Both the position numbers and the translations under genes were made by a program. Below are positions 53,239-62,446 of a DNA stretch of 64,000 nt, piece by piece. The notes under the pieces were generated by a model. The model ran no database searches. It was not told where the DNA came from and saw only the letters and a list, made by a program, of their open reading frames with translations. Origin of the DNA: Actinocorallia herbida. GTDB lineage: Bacteria > Actinomycetota > Actinomycetes > Streptosporangiales > Streptosporangiaceae. The stretch is from contig NZ_RJKE01000001.1 in the NCBI RefSeq assembly GCF_003751225.1, positions 5,456,001-5,520,000 on the forward strand, given 5' to 3'. The number at the start of each line of letters is the position of its first letter. The first letter of the stretch is position 1.

Positions 53239-54018
53239 ATGGACATCAGAGACGCGGTGGCCCTCGTCGCGGGTGGCGGAGGCGGGTTCGGCGGCGCGAC
53301 CGTCCGGCGCCTGCACGCCGCCGGCGCGAAGGTCGTCATCTGCGACCTCGACGAGGCCAAGGGCAAGACCGTCGCGGACGAACTCGGCGACGGAGCGGTC
53401 TTCGTCCAGACCGATGTCACCGACGAGGACAGCGTCCGGTCCGCGATCGACACCGCCGCCGGACTCGGCCCGCTGCGCATCGCCGTCGTCGCGCACGGCG
53501 GACGCGGCGGCCCGCGGACCCTGGACCGGGAGAGCCGGCCGGCCCCTCAGGCGTCCTTCACCAAGCCGATCGACCTCTTCCTGGGCGCCACCTACAACAT
53601 CGACCGACTGGCCGCCGCCGCGATGGCCCGCACCGAGCCCCTGGAGCACGGCGAGCGGGGCGTCATCATCAACACGGCCTCGATCGCCGCCTTCGACGGC
53701 ACCATCGGCCAGGCCGCGTACGCCGCCGCCAAGGGCGGGATCACCGCCATGACGCTGCCGCTCGCCCGAGACCTCGCACCCGTCGGGATCCGGGTGGTCA
53801 CCATCGCCCCGGGCACGTTCCTCACGCCCGCCTTCGGCGACGCGGACCCCGTGCAGCTCGACGCGTACTGGGGCGCGGCGGTGCCATTCCCCAAGCGGAT
53901 GGGGCGCGCCGAGGAATACGCGCAACTCGCGCAGCACATCGCGGAGAACGTCTACCTCAACGGTGAGACCATCCGCCTCGACGGTGCGTTGCGTTTCACA
54001 CCCAAGGGAGGCGGCTGA
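53239..54018 (+). CDS. SDR, HSD10-like 3-hydroxyacyl-CoA dehydrogenase
   Basis: The 259-residue protein has a Gly-rich [15 protein letters not shown] motif, [18 protein letters not shown], then A-A-A-K. The layout is that of HSD10/type II 3-hydroxyacyl-CoA dehydrogenases (FDGQ-QAAY-like context). It likely oxidises a beta-hydroxyacyl-CoA to the beta-keto form, matching the ACAD operon that diverges from it. Confidence 0.9.
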   Translation: MDIRDAVALVAGGGGGFGGATVRRLHAAGAKVVICDLDEAKGKTVADELGDGAVFVQTDVTDEDSVRSAIDTAAGLGPLRIAVVAHGGRGGPRTLDRESRPAPQASFTKPIDLFLGATYNIDRLAAAAMARTEPLEHGERGVIINTASIAAFDGTIGQAAYAAAKGGITAMTLPLARDLAPVGIRVVTIAPGTFLTPAFGDADPVQLDAYWGAAVPFPKRMGRAEEYAQLAQHIAENVYLNGETIRLDGALRFTPKGGG

Positions 54019-54089
54019 CCGACAATTGCCGGTGGAAACAGCATGATAGGTTTGATGATTGAAGACAATGACGAGCGAGGATGCCCATC

Positions 54090-54890
54090 ATGAGTGTGAC
54101 GAGCGGCTCAGGCCGGCAGGTCGGTACGGTACTTCGCGCGCCCAAGACCGCTGAACTGATCGCGACTCACCTTCGTCGCCAGATCGTCCGGGGCGAACTC
54201 AAGCCGGGCAAGACCCTTCCTCCAGAGATCCAGCTCATGGAGCAGTTCGGCGTCTCGCGTCCGACACTTCGTGAGGCCTTCCGCATCCTGGAGGCGGAGA
54301 CGCTCATCAACGTCCGCCGGGGCAGCCGCGGCGGAGCCCAGGTCATGGCTCCCGACATCTCGGTCGCCGCCCGGTACATCGGCGTGATCCTCCAGGTGGA
54401 GGGCACCACGATCGACGACGTCTACCAGGCCCGGATGGTCTCCGAGCCCGCCTGCGCCCGGCTCCTCGCCGAGAACCGCACCGACGAGGTCATCGCCGAC
54501 CTCTCGCGGGTGGTCGAGGCGCTGGAGGCCGAGGTCGACGCGCAGGAGACCTTCGTTCCCGACCCCGACGTCTGGTCCAGCCTGACCTATCGTTTCCACG
54601 AGCTCATCCTGCAGAACTGCGGCAACAGGACCCTCGCCCTGCAGGGGGCGGTCCTCCAGGACATCGTCGCCACCCACCTCCGGACCCGCATCGCCTCGGG
54701 CTACGGGGAGCACGACACCCCTGAGCGCTTCCAGCGCGCCATTCGCTCTTACCGGAAGTTCATCCGCCTGATCACCGAAAAGGACGCCGAGGGGGCCGAA
54801 GAGCTGTGGCGCTCCCACATGGAGGCCGCGGCCCAGTACCTCCTCAAGGATGATCTCAGGACGAAGCCGGTCGTTGATCTTTTCTCCTGA
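54090..54890 (+). CDS. FadR/GntR family regulator
   Basis: The 266-residue protein has a GntR winged helix (LRRQIVRGELKPGKTLPPE, FGVSRPTLREAFRILEAE) and an FCD-type C-terminal domain with metal-binding-like histidines (RFHELIL, SHMEAAAQYLL). It probably senses an acyl-CoA or acid and controls nearby fatty-acyl or aldehyde genes. I prefer ATG 54090 (GAGG nine bases upstream) to ATG 54081. Confidence 0.9.
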   Translation: MSVTSGSGRQVGTVLRAPKTAELIATHLRRQIVRGELKPGKTLPPEIQLMEQFGVSRPTLREAFRILEAETLINVRRGSRGGAQVMAPDISVAARYIGVILQVEGTTIDDVYQARMVSEPACARLLAENRTDEVIADLSRVVEALEAEVDAQETFVPDPDVWSSLTYRFHELILQNCGNRTLALQGAVLQDIVATHLRTRIASGYGEHDTPERFQRAIRSYRKFIRLITEKDAEGAEELWRSHMEAAAQYLLKDDLRTKPVVDLFS

Positions 54891-54920
54891 CCAAATAGCC
54901 ATAAATCGCCCTAAATAGCA

Positions 54921-54954
54921 CGTCACTCACCAGAGGTGACGCGCAAGGTCTTTT
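54921..54954 (+). terminator. Weak terminator after the FadR gene
   Basis: CGTCAC (54921-54926) with GTGACG (54936-54941), then a TTTT run at 54951-54954. The stem is only six base pairs. Confidence 0.4.
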
Positions 54955-55068
54955 CGGCTGCCCTCAGCCGCCCCCTTGAAACGTTCCCGTGCGCTCGGCC
55001 TATTTCGGCCTGCCCGGAATCGGGTTCGAGCACGCCGGGACATTCTCTGATCGAACAAGGATCTCGGC

Positions 55069-56526
55069 ATGCTGACCTACCCCCTGTACATCGATGGAAA
55101 GTGGTGCCGGAGCGACGGCGACGCCGTCCTCACCGTGCTGAACCCGGCGACCGAAGAGGTCATCGGCTCCGTTCCCGAGGCCACCGTCTCGGACGTGGAC
55201 CGGGCGGTCGCCGCCGCGCGGCGGGCGTTCGACGAAGGACCGTGGCCCCGGCTCGGCGTCCGGGAGCGTTCCGCGGCGATGCTCCGGTTCGCCGACGCGC
55301 TGGACCGGCGCGCCGACGCGCTCAAGGAACTCGCCGTCCGGGAGGCCGGGTCCACCCGCGCGCTCGCCGACACGCTCCAGGTCGCCGTTCCCCTTCACCA
55401 TTTCCGTGACATGGCCGAGCGGGTGATGCTCCAGTTCCCGTTCGAGAAGCCCATGCCGCCCACGATCGGCCCGGCCATCTCCCAGGGCGTGGTCCGCCGC
55501 GAGCCCTACGGCGTCGCCGCGCTCATCTCGGCCTACAACTTCCCGCTGTTCCTCAACATCCTGAAGCTCGCGCCCGCGCTCGCCGCGGGATGCACCGTGG
55601 TCCTCAAGCCGGCGCCGACCACTCCCCTTGAGGCCTTCGTCCTCGGCGAGATCGCGGACGAGGCCGGCCTGCCCCCCGGCGTGCTCAACATCGTCACCGG
55701 CGACGCCGCGGCAGGGCAGGCCCTCACGAGCCACCCGGGCGTGGACATCGTCAGCTTCACCGGCTCCGACACCGTCGGCAGGCTGGTCTACGCCCAGGCC
55801 GCGCCGACCCTGAAGAAGGTGGTCCTGGAGCTGGGCGGCAAATCCGCCAACATCATCCGCGAGGACGCCGACCTGACGCGCGCGGTGCGGAGCACGATCG
55901 TGGGCATGACCACGCACGCCGGACAGGGCTGCTCCCTGCTGACGCGGACCCTGGTCCACGAGTCCCGGGCGGCGGAACTCGTCGGCCTGATGACCGAAGC
56001 CCTCGATCAGGTGACCGTCGGAGATCCGGCCGACCCCGCGACCACGATGGGACCCCTGATCAGCGCGGCGCAGCGGGCGAAGGTCGAGGGCCTGATCCGG
56101 TCCGGACGCGACGAGGGCGCCCGCCTCGCCTTCGGCGGCGGCCGGCCCGCGGGGCTCGACCGGGGCTTCTTCGTGGAACCGACCCTCTTCGTCGACGTCG
56201 GCAACCGGATGACCGTCGCGCAGAAGGAGTTCTTCGGCCCCGTCGGCGTCGTCATCCCCTTCAAGGACGACGACGAGGCGGTCCGCCTGGCCAACGACAG
56301 CGAGTTCGGGCTCGGCGGCGGTGTCTGGTCGGCCGACCCGGCCGACGCCTACCGCCTGGCCACCCGCCTCCGCACCGGCACGGTCTCCATCAACGGCGGC
56401 GGGAACCCCACCAGCCCGCACACCGCGTTCGGCGGCTACAAGCAGAGCGGCCTCGGCCTGGAGCGCGGCGAGTACGGCCTCGACGAGTTCCTGCTCTCCA
56501 AGAGCATCATCTGGAGTGCCCGCTGA
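55069..56526 (+). CDS. Aldehyde dehydrogenase
   Basis: The 485-residue enzyme has the ALDH signature: E254 in VVLELGGKSAN, catalytic C288 in GQGCS, N157 in AYNFP and K180 in VVLKPAP. It oxidises an aldehyde to the acid with NAD(P). AAGGA is about seven bases before ATG 55069. It stands between the FadR gene and the third P450 cluster, and could finish an alcohol-aldehyde-acid series started by the P450. Confidence 0.94.
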   Translation: MLTYPLYIDGKWCRSDGDAVLTVLNPATEEVIGSVPEATVSDVDRAVAAARRAFDEGPWPRLGVRERSAAMLRFADALDRRADALKELAVREAGSTRALADTLQVAVPLHHFRDMAERVMLQFPFEKPMPPTIGPAISQGVVRREPYGVAALISAYNFPLFLNILKLAPALAAGCTVVLKPAPTTPLEAFVLGEIADEAGLPPGVLNIVTGDAAAGQALTSHPGVDIVSFTGSDTVGRLVYAQAAPTLKKVVLELGGKSANIIREDADLTRAVRSTIVGMTTHAGQGCSLLTRTLVHESRAAELVGLMTEALDQVTVGDPADPATTMGPLISAAQRAKVEGLIRSGRDEGARLAFGGGRPAGLDRGFFVEPTLFVDVGNRMTVAQKEFFGPVGVVIPFKDDDEAVRLANDSEFGLGGGVWSADPADAYRLATRLRTGTVSINGGGNPTSPHTAFGGYKQSGLGLERGEYGLDEFLLSKSIIWSAR

Positions 56527-56534
56527 GACGACCG

Positions 56535-56564
56535 AACCCGGGTGCCGCGTGCGGCACCCGGGTT
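56535..56564. terminator. Terminator between convergent ALDH and P450
   Basis: Perfect 14-bp arms 56535-56548 and 56551-56564 with a two-base turn; ends in TT. Confidence 0.85.
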
Positions 56565-56585
56565 CTCTCCTGCGCGGTGGACCGC

Positions 56586-57791
56586 TCAGGCCCGCTGGGC
56601 GTCCCAGACCAGCGGGACGGTGTTGAGCCCGGAGCTGCGGCCGAACTCGACGATCTCCGCGCCCTCCCCGAGACGGTATTCGGGGATCGTCTTGTGCCAC
56701 TCCTCCAACGCGATCCGCAGTTCGCGCCGGGCGAGGTGCGAGCCCAGGCAGCGGTGGGGTCCCGCGCCGAAGGCGAGATGGTTGTTCGGGGTCCGGTCGA
56801 GCCTGATCTCGGTGGGGTCCTCGAACGCGGCCCCGTCCCGGCTGGACATCTTGAGGGGCAGCTGCACCATGGAGCCCGCGGCGATGGGGCAGCCCGCCAC
56901 CTCGATGTCCTTCGTGACCTTGCGGGAGGGGATGACGAACGCGGTGGCCCGCAGCAGTTCCTCGATCGCGGAGGGGATCAGCGCCGGGTCGTCGACGATC
57001 CGCTGCCGGTCCTCCTGATGGGTGGCGAAGTGGTGGAAGAAGTAGCCGAGGGCCGCGGCGACGGTGTCGAGTCCGGCCATGAACATGAACTGGCAGTACG
57101 ACTGGAGTTCGTCGTCGGTCACCGGCCGGCCGTCGACCTCGAACGCGAGGGCCTGCGTGATCAGGTCGTCCTGGGGGTTCACCCGCCGGTCCTCGATCAG
57201 CGTGAGGAAGTACGCCCGCACCGCCTGCATCGCCGCCAGACGGCGCCGCGTCACCTCCTCCGGGTCGCCGAGCGAGTGGTTGAGGTCGTCCTCCCACCGC
57301 ATGAACTGGTCGACGTCCTTCTCGGGAAGGCCCATCAGCTTGAGGAAGATCGCGGTGGGGAATCGGAGGGCGAAGTCCTCGACCAGATCGCAGGAACCGG
57401 CGGCCGCGATGGAGTCGATGATCTCCCGGGCCGTGGCGCGCACGCTGTCGTCGAGCTTCTCGATGGCCCGGGGGGAGAAGAACGGGCCGAGCTCGCGCCG
57501 CCACTGGCGGTGCTCGTCGCCGCCGATCATGTGCGGAATCCACTTGTAGGTGGGGTTCGGCTCCAGCACCGTGACCGCCTCGGTGGAGAAGGTCTCGTGG
57601 TCCTGGTAGGCGGCGAGGATGTCCTCGTGCCGGGTGAGGACGTAATAGCCCTGCGCGAAGGTGTTCTTGATGACCGGCGCCTCCGCCTGCAGCTCGTCAT
57701 AGAACTGCGTCCACTCCCCCATGGGGCGGAGCTCCAGCGGCGAGTAGGTGTGGACGGGGCAGCCCGCGGTGTTCTCTTGAGTGGGACTCAT
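56586..57791 (-). CDS. Cytochrome P450 (third)
   Basis: The 401-residue P450 has the I-helix motif A-G-L-D-T-V, an ExxR-bearing IEELLRATA segment, and the haem loop FGAGPHRC348LGSHLA. ATG 57791 has GGAG six bases upstream; ATG 57803 is in frame. It is the last gene of a ferredoxin/mycofactocin-type SDR operon, which suggests hydroxylation then oxidation of a terpenoid-like substrate. Confidence 0.94.
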   Translation of the reverse strand: MSPTQENTAGCPVHTYSPLELRPMGEWTQFYDELQAEAPVIKNTFAQGYYVLTRHEDILAAYQDHETFSTEAVTVLEPNPTYKWIPHMIGGDEHRQWRRELGPFFSPRAIEKLDDSVRATAREIIDSIAAAGSCDLVEDFALRFPTAIFLKLMGLPEKDVDQFMRWEDDLNHSLGDPEEVTRRRLAAMQAVRAYFLTLIEDRRVNPQDDLITQALAFEVDGRPVTDDELQSYCQFMFMAGLDTVAAALGYFFHHFATHQEDRQRIVDDPALIPSAIEELLRATAFVIPSRKVTKDIEVAGCPIAAGSMVQLPLKMSSRDGAAFEDPTEIRLDRTPNNHLAFGAGPHRCLGSHLARRELRIALEEWHKTIPEYRLGEGAEIVEFGRSSGLNTVPLVWDAQRA

Positions 57792-57865
57792 GTTTCGCTC
57801 CATGCGTGAGGTGGGGAGGTGAGGAACGAGCGCCGTCTACGCGCCCCCGACGCGCGGCGCCTGCG

Positions 57866-58054
57866 CTACTCCAGGCGGATGGCGCGTTCCGGGCAGGCGG
57901 CGGAGGCCTTGCGCGCGGCCTCCTCCGCACCCTGCGGCACCTCGAACTCGGCCCTGAGCGCGTACGCCATGTCGTCGATCTGGAACAGCTCGGGATCCTT
58001 GTCGTAGCACCGGGCATGCCCTGAGCATTTGGCCAGGTCGATGAGGACCTTCAT
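57866..58054 (-). CDS. Single-cluster ferredoxin (His at the variable position)
   Basis: The 62-residue ferredoxin has C-S-G-H-A-R-C and ACPE, the three-cysteine motif with His at the fourth place. That is the best-known variant of actinobacterial P450 ferredoxins. GAGAGG is seven bases before ATG 58054. Partner of the P450 74 bases downstream. Confidence 0.93.
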   Translation of the reverse strand: MKVLIDLAKCSGHARCYDKDPELFQIDDMAYALRAEFEVPQGAEEAARKASAACPERAIRLE

Positions 58055-58077
58055 CGCGTTTCCTCTCGTTCTGCGGA

Positions 58078-58941
58078 TCAGGAACCGGCGAGCGCCGGCT
58101 TGTGCGGGATCGCCGCGCCCGCGTCGATCGTCATCTGCAGGCCGGTGACGTACTGGGCGTCGTCGGAGGCGAGGAAGACGACCGCCTTGCTGATGTCCTC
58201 CGGCTCCACCCACGGGACGGGCATCTTCTGGTTGAGGTAGAACGCCTGCACCGCCTCGTCGCGCGTGGGCTCCGCGAGGTCGGGTCGGAAGACCCGGTAC
58301 ATCGGGGCGCTGTGCAGCATGTCGGTGTTGCAGTTGCACGGGTGGATCGCGTTCGCCCGGATCGAGACCGGCGCCAACTGCAGGGCCAGGTCGTGCATGT
58401 AGCGCGCCACGCCCTTCTTCGCGTGGGAGTAGCCCGCGCCGCCCGGACCGTGCGCCGGGTTGTCCGTGGCGCCCTTGGTCATCGCCGCCACCGAGCCCGT
58501 CGCGATGATCGACGCGCCGGAGACCAGGTGGGGGTAGGCGGCGCTCACGGTGTTGATGACGCCCACCAGGTCGACGTCCACGGCGTCGATGAACGCCTGC
58601 GGCGGAAGGCCCCCGCCGAGCGGGCAGATGCCGGCGTTGGCGACGACGACGTCCAGCCGTCCGAATGCGCGCACGCCCTCGTCGATCGCCGCGCGCAGCT
58701 GCGAGGCCTCCCGCACGTCGGCGAGCGCGGTGTGGCAGCGGCGCCCGTGCTTCTCGACGGAGCTCTTCGTCTCTTCGAGATCGGCCGGCGTCGCGAGCGG
58801 GTACTCGTTGGTCTCGATGTCCGCGCAGATGTCGAGGGCGATGATGTCCGCGCCCTCCGCCGCCAACGCCAGCGCATGGCTGCGGCCCTGCCCTCGGGCC
58901 GCCCCGGTGATCACCGCGACCCTGCCGTCGAGTTTGCCCAT
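58078..58941 (-). CDS. Mycofactocin-coupled SDR (carveol dehydrogenase-like)
   Basis: The 287-residue protein has TGAARGQGRSHALALAAEGA, then DIIALDIC and the insertion containing YPLATPADLEET. This matches the SDR subfamily tied to the redox cofactor mycofactocin (carveol dehydrogenase relatives); their NAD is not exchanged but re-oxidised by mycofactocin. ATG 58941 follows GGGAG. It heads the SDR/ferredoxin/P450 operon. No mft biosynthesis genes occur in the window. Confidence 0.88.
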   Translation of the reverse strand: MGKLDGRVAVITGAARGQGRSHALALAAEGADIIALDICADIETNEYPLATPADLEETKSSVEKHGRRCHTALADVREASQLRAAIDEGVRAFGRLDVVVANAGICPLGGGLPPQAFIDAVDVDLVGVINTVSAAYPHLVSGASIIATGSVAAMTKGATDNPAHGPGGAGYSHAKKGVARYMHDLALQLAPVSIRANAIHPCNCNTDMLHSAPMYRVFRPDLAEPTRDEAVQAFYLNQKMPVPWVEPEDISKAVVFLASDDAQYVTGLQMTIDAGAAIPHKPALAGS

Positions 58942-58999
58942 GTCGGCTCCCTGGATCCGTCGGTCGGTTGGCCCCGCCATACCCGCACCGTAAAGAACA

Positions 59000-59013
59000 A
59001 TTAGTTAACTAAT
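59000..59013. promoter_or_regulatory. Perfect 14-bp palindrome upstream of the third P450 operon
   Basis: ATTAGTTAACTAAT, 59 bases before the SDR start, in AT-rich sequence. A related TTTAGTTAAA lies at 41166-41175. Likely a TetR- or FadR-type operator. Confidence 0.55.
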
Positions 59014-59080
59014 GAGATTGAATACTAATATGACCGCGATCACATGGTCAAGGGATCAGCCGTTCCGGTGAGCGCCGCGC

Positions 59081-59818
59081 CTACCCCGCGAACCGGTCCC
59101 GCCACCGCTCGACGAGCCGCTCGGAGACGCCGTGCCGGACGAGCCAGCCGCCCGCCCCTCCCGGGTGCGACTCGAACACCTCGACGACCCTCGCGATGGC
59201 GTCCTCGGGCGTGCGGTCCCAGTGCGAGGGCAGCGGTCTGCTCCGCTCGGTCCGCAGCCCCTTGGCGAGCCATCGACGCTCCAGCGCGGGCATGTTGGCG
59301 GCGCTCGCCCGGTAGTCGGCGACCACGGCGTCCGCCGCCACCCCGGCGGCGAGCAGCAGCGCCGCCGTGACGATCCCCGTCCGGTCCTTGCCCGCGGCGC
59401 AGCAGACCAGGACCGGGCCGTCGTGGCCCATCACCGCCGCGACCGCCCCGGCCACCCGCTCGGGCACCGACCGGACGATGAAGGAGTAGATCTCCCCCAG
59501 GTCGCCCCGCCCCCGGATGTTCTCCGGCATCATCGCGGCGTGCACCGGATGCCGGAGGTGGGCCACCTCGGCCCCGCCCCAGGGCGGCCCGGCGCGGGCC
59601 ACCTCGCGGTCTCCGCGCAGGTCGACGAGCGCCGCCGGAGGCCAGACGGGCAGGTCCGCGGGGACCGCGTCGCCGGGAAGCGGCGCGTCCCCGCGGTACA
59701 GCACCCCGGAGCGGGTGAGGCCGCCTCCCCGGAGGGCGAGCCCGCCGAGATCCCGGAGGTTGACCGGCGCGCCGGTCGAGTGCCGGATCGGACGGTCCGA
59801 CGGGACGGTGGTCGACAT
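59081..59818 (-). CDS. Tyrosine phosphatase (PtpB-type dual phosphatase)
   Basis: The 245-residue protein has NLRDLGG near residue 20 and the P-loop C140-A-A-G-K-D-R146-T, the CX5R site of the MptpB family (also active on phosphoinositides). It sits 47 bases after the binding-protein gene on the same strand, so it may be read through from the transporter operon. Its cellular role here is not evident. Confidence 0.9.
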   Translation of the reverse strand: MSTTVPSDRPIRHSTGAPVNLRDLGGLALRGGGLTRSGVLYRGDAPLPGDAVPADLPVWPPAALVDLRGDREVARAGPPWGGAEVAHLRHPVHAAMMPENIRGRGDLGEIYSFIVRSVPERVAGAVAAVMGHDGPVLVCCAAGKDRTGIVTAALLLAAGVAADAVVADYRASAANMPALERRWLAKGLRTERSRPLPSHWDRTPEDAIARVVEVFESHPGGAGGWLVRHGVSERLVERWRDRFAG

Positions 59819-59865
59819 CGTCTTTGCTCCTCAGGTGGTCCCGGACGGCCTCGCCCTCCGATGGG

Positions 59866-61431
59866 TCAGTCCTTCGTCACGCTGACGGCCCGCAGGTCGA
59901 GCACGCCCGTGTAGTACGCGACGCCCATGTCCTTCGCGCCGACGACCTTGTCGTTGTAGGCGATCTGGGTCGGCAGGTCGCAGATGAAGACGTCCAGCGC
60001 CTGCTCGTTCGCGACCGACGAGAACTTCTCCAGTGCCGCGGTGACGTCGGCCTCGGGCGCCGTCGGGTCGGAGGCCGCCGCGATGCTCTCGGTCAGTTCC
60101 GCCGGCACGGGGCCGGGGAAGTAGCGCTTGTTCAGGAAGTTCGTCGACAGCGTCGAGATCGGCGTCGCGCTGCCGAGCCGGGTCGTCATGAGGCTGTCGT
60201 AGTCGTCCTGGCTGTAGAGCGTCGCGAACTGCCCGGGGTCGACCTCGCGGATGTCGGCCTTGACCCCGACCTCGGCCAGCTGCGCCTGGAGCGCGGTGGT
60301 GATCTCGGTCTGCGGCTGGAGGCCGGAGCCGATGAGGATGTCCATCTCGAAGCCGTCGGGGTGCCCTGCCTCGGCGAGAAGCCGCTTGGCCTTCGCCAGA
60401 TCACGGCCGTAGGGCGCCGCCGGGTTCTTCAGGTAGCCCCGGGTCCCCGCGGTGAGCGGCTGCACGCCCGGCGCGCAGTAGCCGTTCAGCAGACCTTCGT
60501 TGATGGCGGGCCGGTCCACCGCGTAGTTGAGCGCCTGGCGGACCTTGGGGTCGTCCAGCGGCTCGTTGCCGGTGTTGAGGAGCAGGGCGTAGGTCGCACC
60601 CGCCGGATAGCTGTAGAAGTCGAAGCCCGATCCGAGCTTGGACGTCAGGTTCGCCTGGCCGAGCTTGGAGGCGATCAGGTCGACCTGTCCCGAGCGCAGC
60701 GCGTTGAGCCGCGCGTTGTCGTCGGTCAGGCCGACGATCTTGATCGTCTCGACCTTGGCGTCGTCGGGGTTCCAGTAGCCGTCCCTGCGCTGGAAGGTCG
60801 CCGCCTCCCCGAGCTTCAGGTCGGTGAGCACGTAAGGTCCCGAGCCGACCGGCTTCACGTCGAGGTCGGGGTTCTGCAGCGCCTTCGGGGAGATGATCGA
60901 CGCCCCGGTGCCGGCCAGCAGGTAGGGCAGGTCGGCCGCCTTGCGGTTGGTGCGGATCCTGACCGTGGACGCGTCGACGGCCTCCACCGAGTCGACCATG
61001 GTGAACTTGGGCGCGACCGTGGATTCCGGATCCTTGAACGCCCGGTCCAGGCTCGCCTTCACCGCCGCCGCGTCGAGGGCGGCGCCGTCGCTGAAGGTCA
61101 CCCCTGCGCGCAGCTTGAAGTCGACCGCCATGCCGTCGGCGGCGAACTCCCACGATTCGGCGAGCATCGGCGCGAGCTTGAGGCCCGGCTCGATCCTGGT
61201 CAGCCGGTCGTAGACCAGGGACGAGTAGCTGAACTGCGCGACGTCGCTGGGCGCCTTGTGCGGGTCCATCGGGGGCGCCGCGATCGTGTAGCCGACGTTC
61301 AGCACGCCGTTCGGGTCGGCCGTCCCGTCCCCTGCGGAGCCGCCGTCCGTGCCGCCGCCGCAGGCGGCCAGCGAGAGCAGCAGCGCCGCGGCGGCGGCGA
61401 TCCCGCCGAATCGCTCGCTTGTTCTTCTCAT
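59866..61431 (-). CDS. ABC transporter substrate-binding lipoprotein, family 5
   Basis: The 521-residue lipoprotein has a signal with lipobox LAAC24GGG and an SBP family 5 fold. It shares long matching stretches (for example VTFSDGAALDAAAVKASLDR) with the orphan at 44769-46322. It lies downstream of dppB- and dppC-like permeases, so it is the receptor of this importer, for peptides, nickel complexes or other small amphipathic solutes. Confidence 0.93.
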   Translation of the reverse strand: MRRTSERFGGIAAAAALLLSLAACGGGTDGGSAGDGTADPNGVLNVGYTIAAPPMDPHKAPSDVAQFSYSSLVYDRLTRIEPGLKLAPMLAESWEFAADGMAVDFKLRAGVTFSDGAALDAAAVKASLDRAFKDPESTVAPKFTMVDSVEAVDASTVRIRTNRKAADLPYLLAGTGASIISPKALQNPDLDVKPVGSGPYVLTDLKLGEAATFQRRDGYWNPDDAKVETIKIVGLTDDNARLNALRSGQVDLIASKLGQANLTSKLGSGFDFYSYPAGATYALLLNTGNEPLDDPKVRQALNYAVDRPAINEGLLNGYCAPGVQPLTAGTRGYLKNPAAPYGRDLAKAKRLLAEAGHPDGFEMDILIGSGLQPQTEITTALQAQLAEVGVKADIREVDPGQFATLYSQDDYDSLMTTRLGSATPISTLSTNFLNKRYFPGPVPAELTESIAAASDPTAPEADVTAALEKFSSVANEQALDVFICDLPTQIAYNDKVVGAKDMGVAYYTGVLDLRAVSVTKD

Positions 61432-61500
61432 GAGAGTCCTCTTATCCAGAGCGCCCGTATCGGGCGGGGTGTCGGCTCCGTCGCGGTGGACACTAGTAGC

Positions 61501-61523
61501 TTACTGAACGAAATCATATATCT
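61501..61523 (-). promoter_or_regulatory. Conserved 23-base element upstream of the binding-protein gene
   Basis: Plus-strand start TTACTGA, then TCATATA. Agrees with 46386-46408 at 19 of 23 positions and at a similar distance to the start codon. It lies in the 94-base gap between permease and binding protein, so the receptor may have its own promoter. Confidence 0.6.
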
Positions 61524-61525
61524 CT

Positions 61526-62434
61526 TTAAGATTTTTCCTGGTCGGACCTGGAACGACCGCCGCCCTGGCCTTCGAGCGCGTCGCGCAGGGCGTCGCCGAG
61601 GGTGGAGAAGGAGAGGATCGTCAGCGCGACCATGACGGTCGGGGCCGCGAGCGAGTACGGCGAGTCGTAGATGTGGTCGAACGCGTCGCGCAGCAGCGTG
61701 CCCCAGCTCGACTGGGGAGCCTGGACGCCCAGGCCCAGGAAGCTCAGGCTCGCCTCCGCGATCACGATGACGCCCGCCGCGAAGCTGATCTGGACGAGCA
61801 GCGGCGAGCCGGCGTTGGGCAGCACATGCCGCCAGAGGATGCGCCACGGGGAACAGCCCAGCGAGCGGCACGCCTCGATGTAGGTCTCCGACGAGACCGA
61901 CTGCGCCGCCCCGCGCGCCAGCCGGAACTGGGGCGGCGCCAGCACGATGCCGAGCGCGAGCATGGCGTTGGTCAGTCCCGGGCCGAGGATGCCGACGATG
62001 GCGATCGCCAGGATGAGCGGCGGCAGCGCGAGGATCGCGTCCGAGACCCGGCTCAGCACGGCGTCGACCGCACCGCCCGCGTATCCCGCGAGCAGGCCGA
62101 GCGGGACCCCCAGGACCGACGCCAGCACCAGGGCCTCCAGCACGGCGAGCAGCGTCACCCTGGTCGACGAGACCAGGCGGCTGAACAGGTCCCGGCCGAA
62201 GTTGTCCGTGCCCAGCCAGTGGTCGCCGGACGGTCCCTGCAACTGCAGCGCCAGGTTCTGGCGGTCCGGATCGTGCGTGGCGATCCACGGCGCGAACAGC
62301 GCGACGAGCGCGAGCACCAGGAGGAAGGCCGCGGCGGCGGCCGCGGCCCGGTCGGTCATCAGGTGCCGCAGCACACGCCCGCGCGGCGCCCGGGGCTTGC
62401 GGAGGGCGGGGGCCTCCGCGCTCTTGAGCTTCAT
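61526..62434 (-). CDS. Dipeptide-type ABC permease (DppC-like)
   Basis: The 302-residue protein has about six helices and the HWLGTDNFGRDLFSRLV periplasmic segment of DppC proteins. The cytoplasmic EAA loop is YIEACRSLGCSPWRILWRHV. It pairs with the DppB-like gene 12 bases upstream to form the channel. Imports the solute delivered by the lipoprotein. Confidence 0.93.
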   Translation of the reverse strand: MKLKSAEAPALRKPRAPRGRVLRHLMTDRAAAAAAAFLLVLALVALFAPWIATHDPDRQNLALQLQGPSGDHWLGTDNFGRDLFSRLVSSTRVTLLAVLEALVLASVLGVPLGLLAGYAGGAVDAVLSRVSDAILALPPLILAIAIVGILGPGLTNAMLALGIVLAPPQFRLARGAAQSVSSETYIEACRSLGCSPWRILWRHVLPNAGSPLLVQISFAAGVIVIAEASLSFLGLGVQAPQSSWGTLLRDAFDHIYDSPYSLAAPTVMVALTILSFSTLGDALRDALEGQGGGRSRSDQEKS

Positions 62435-62446
62435 TGATCCGTCCCA

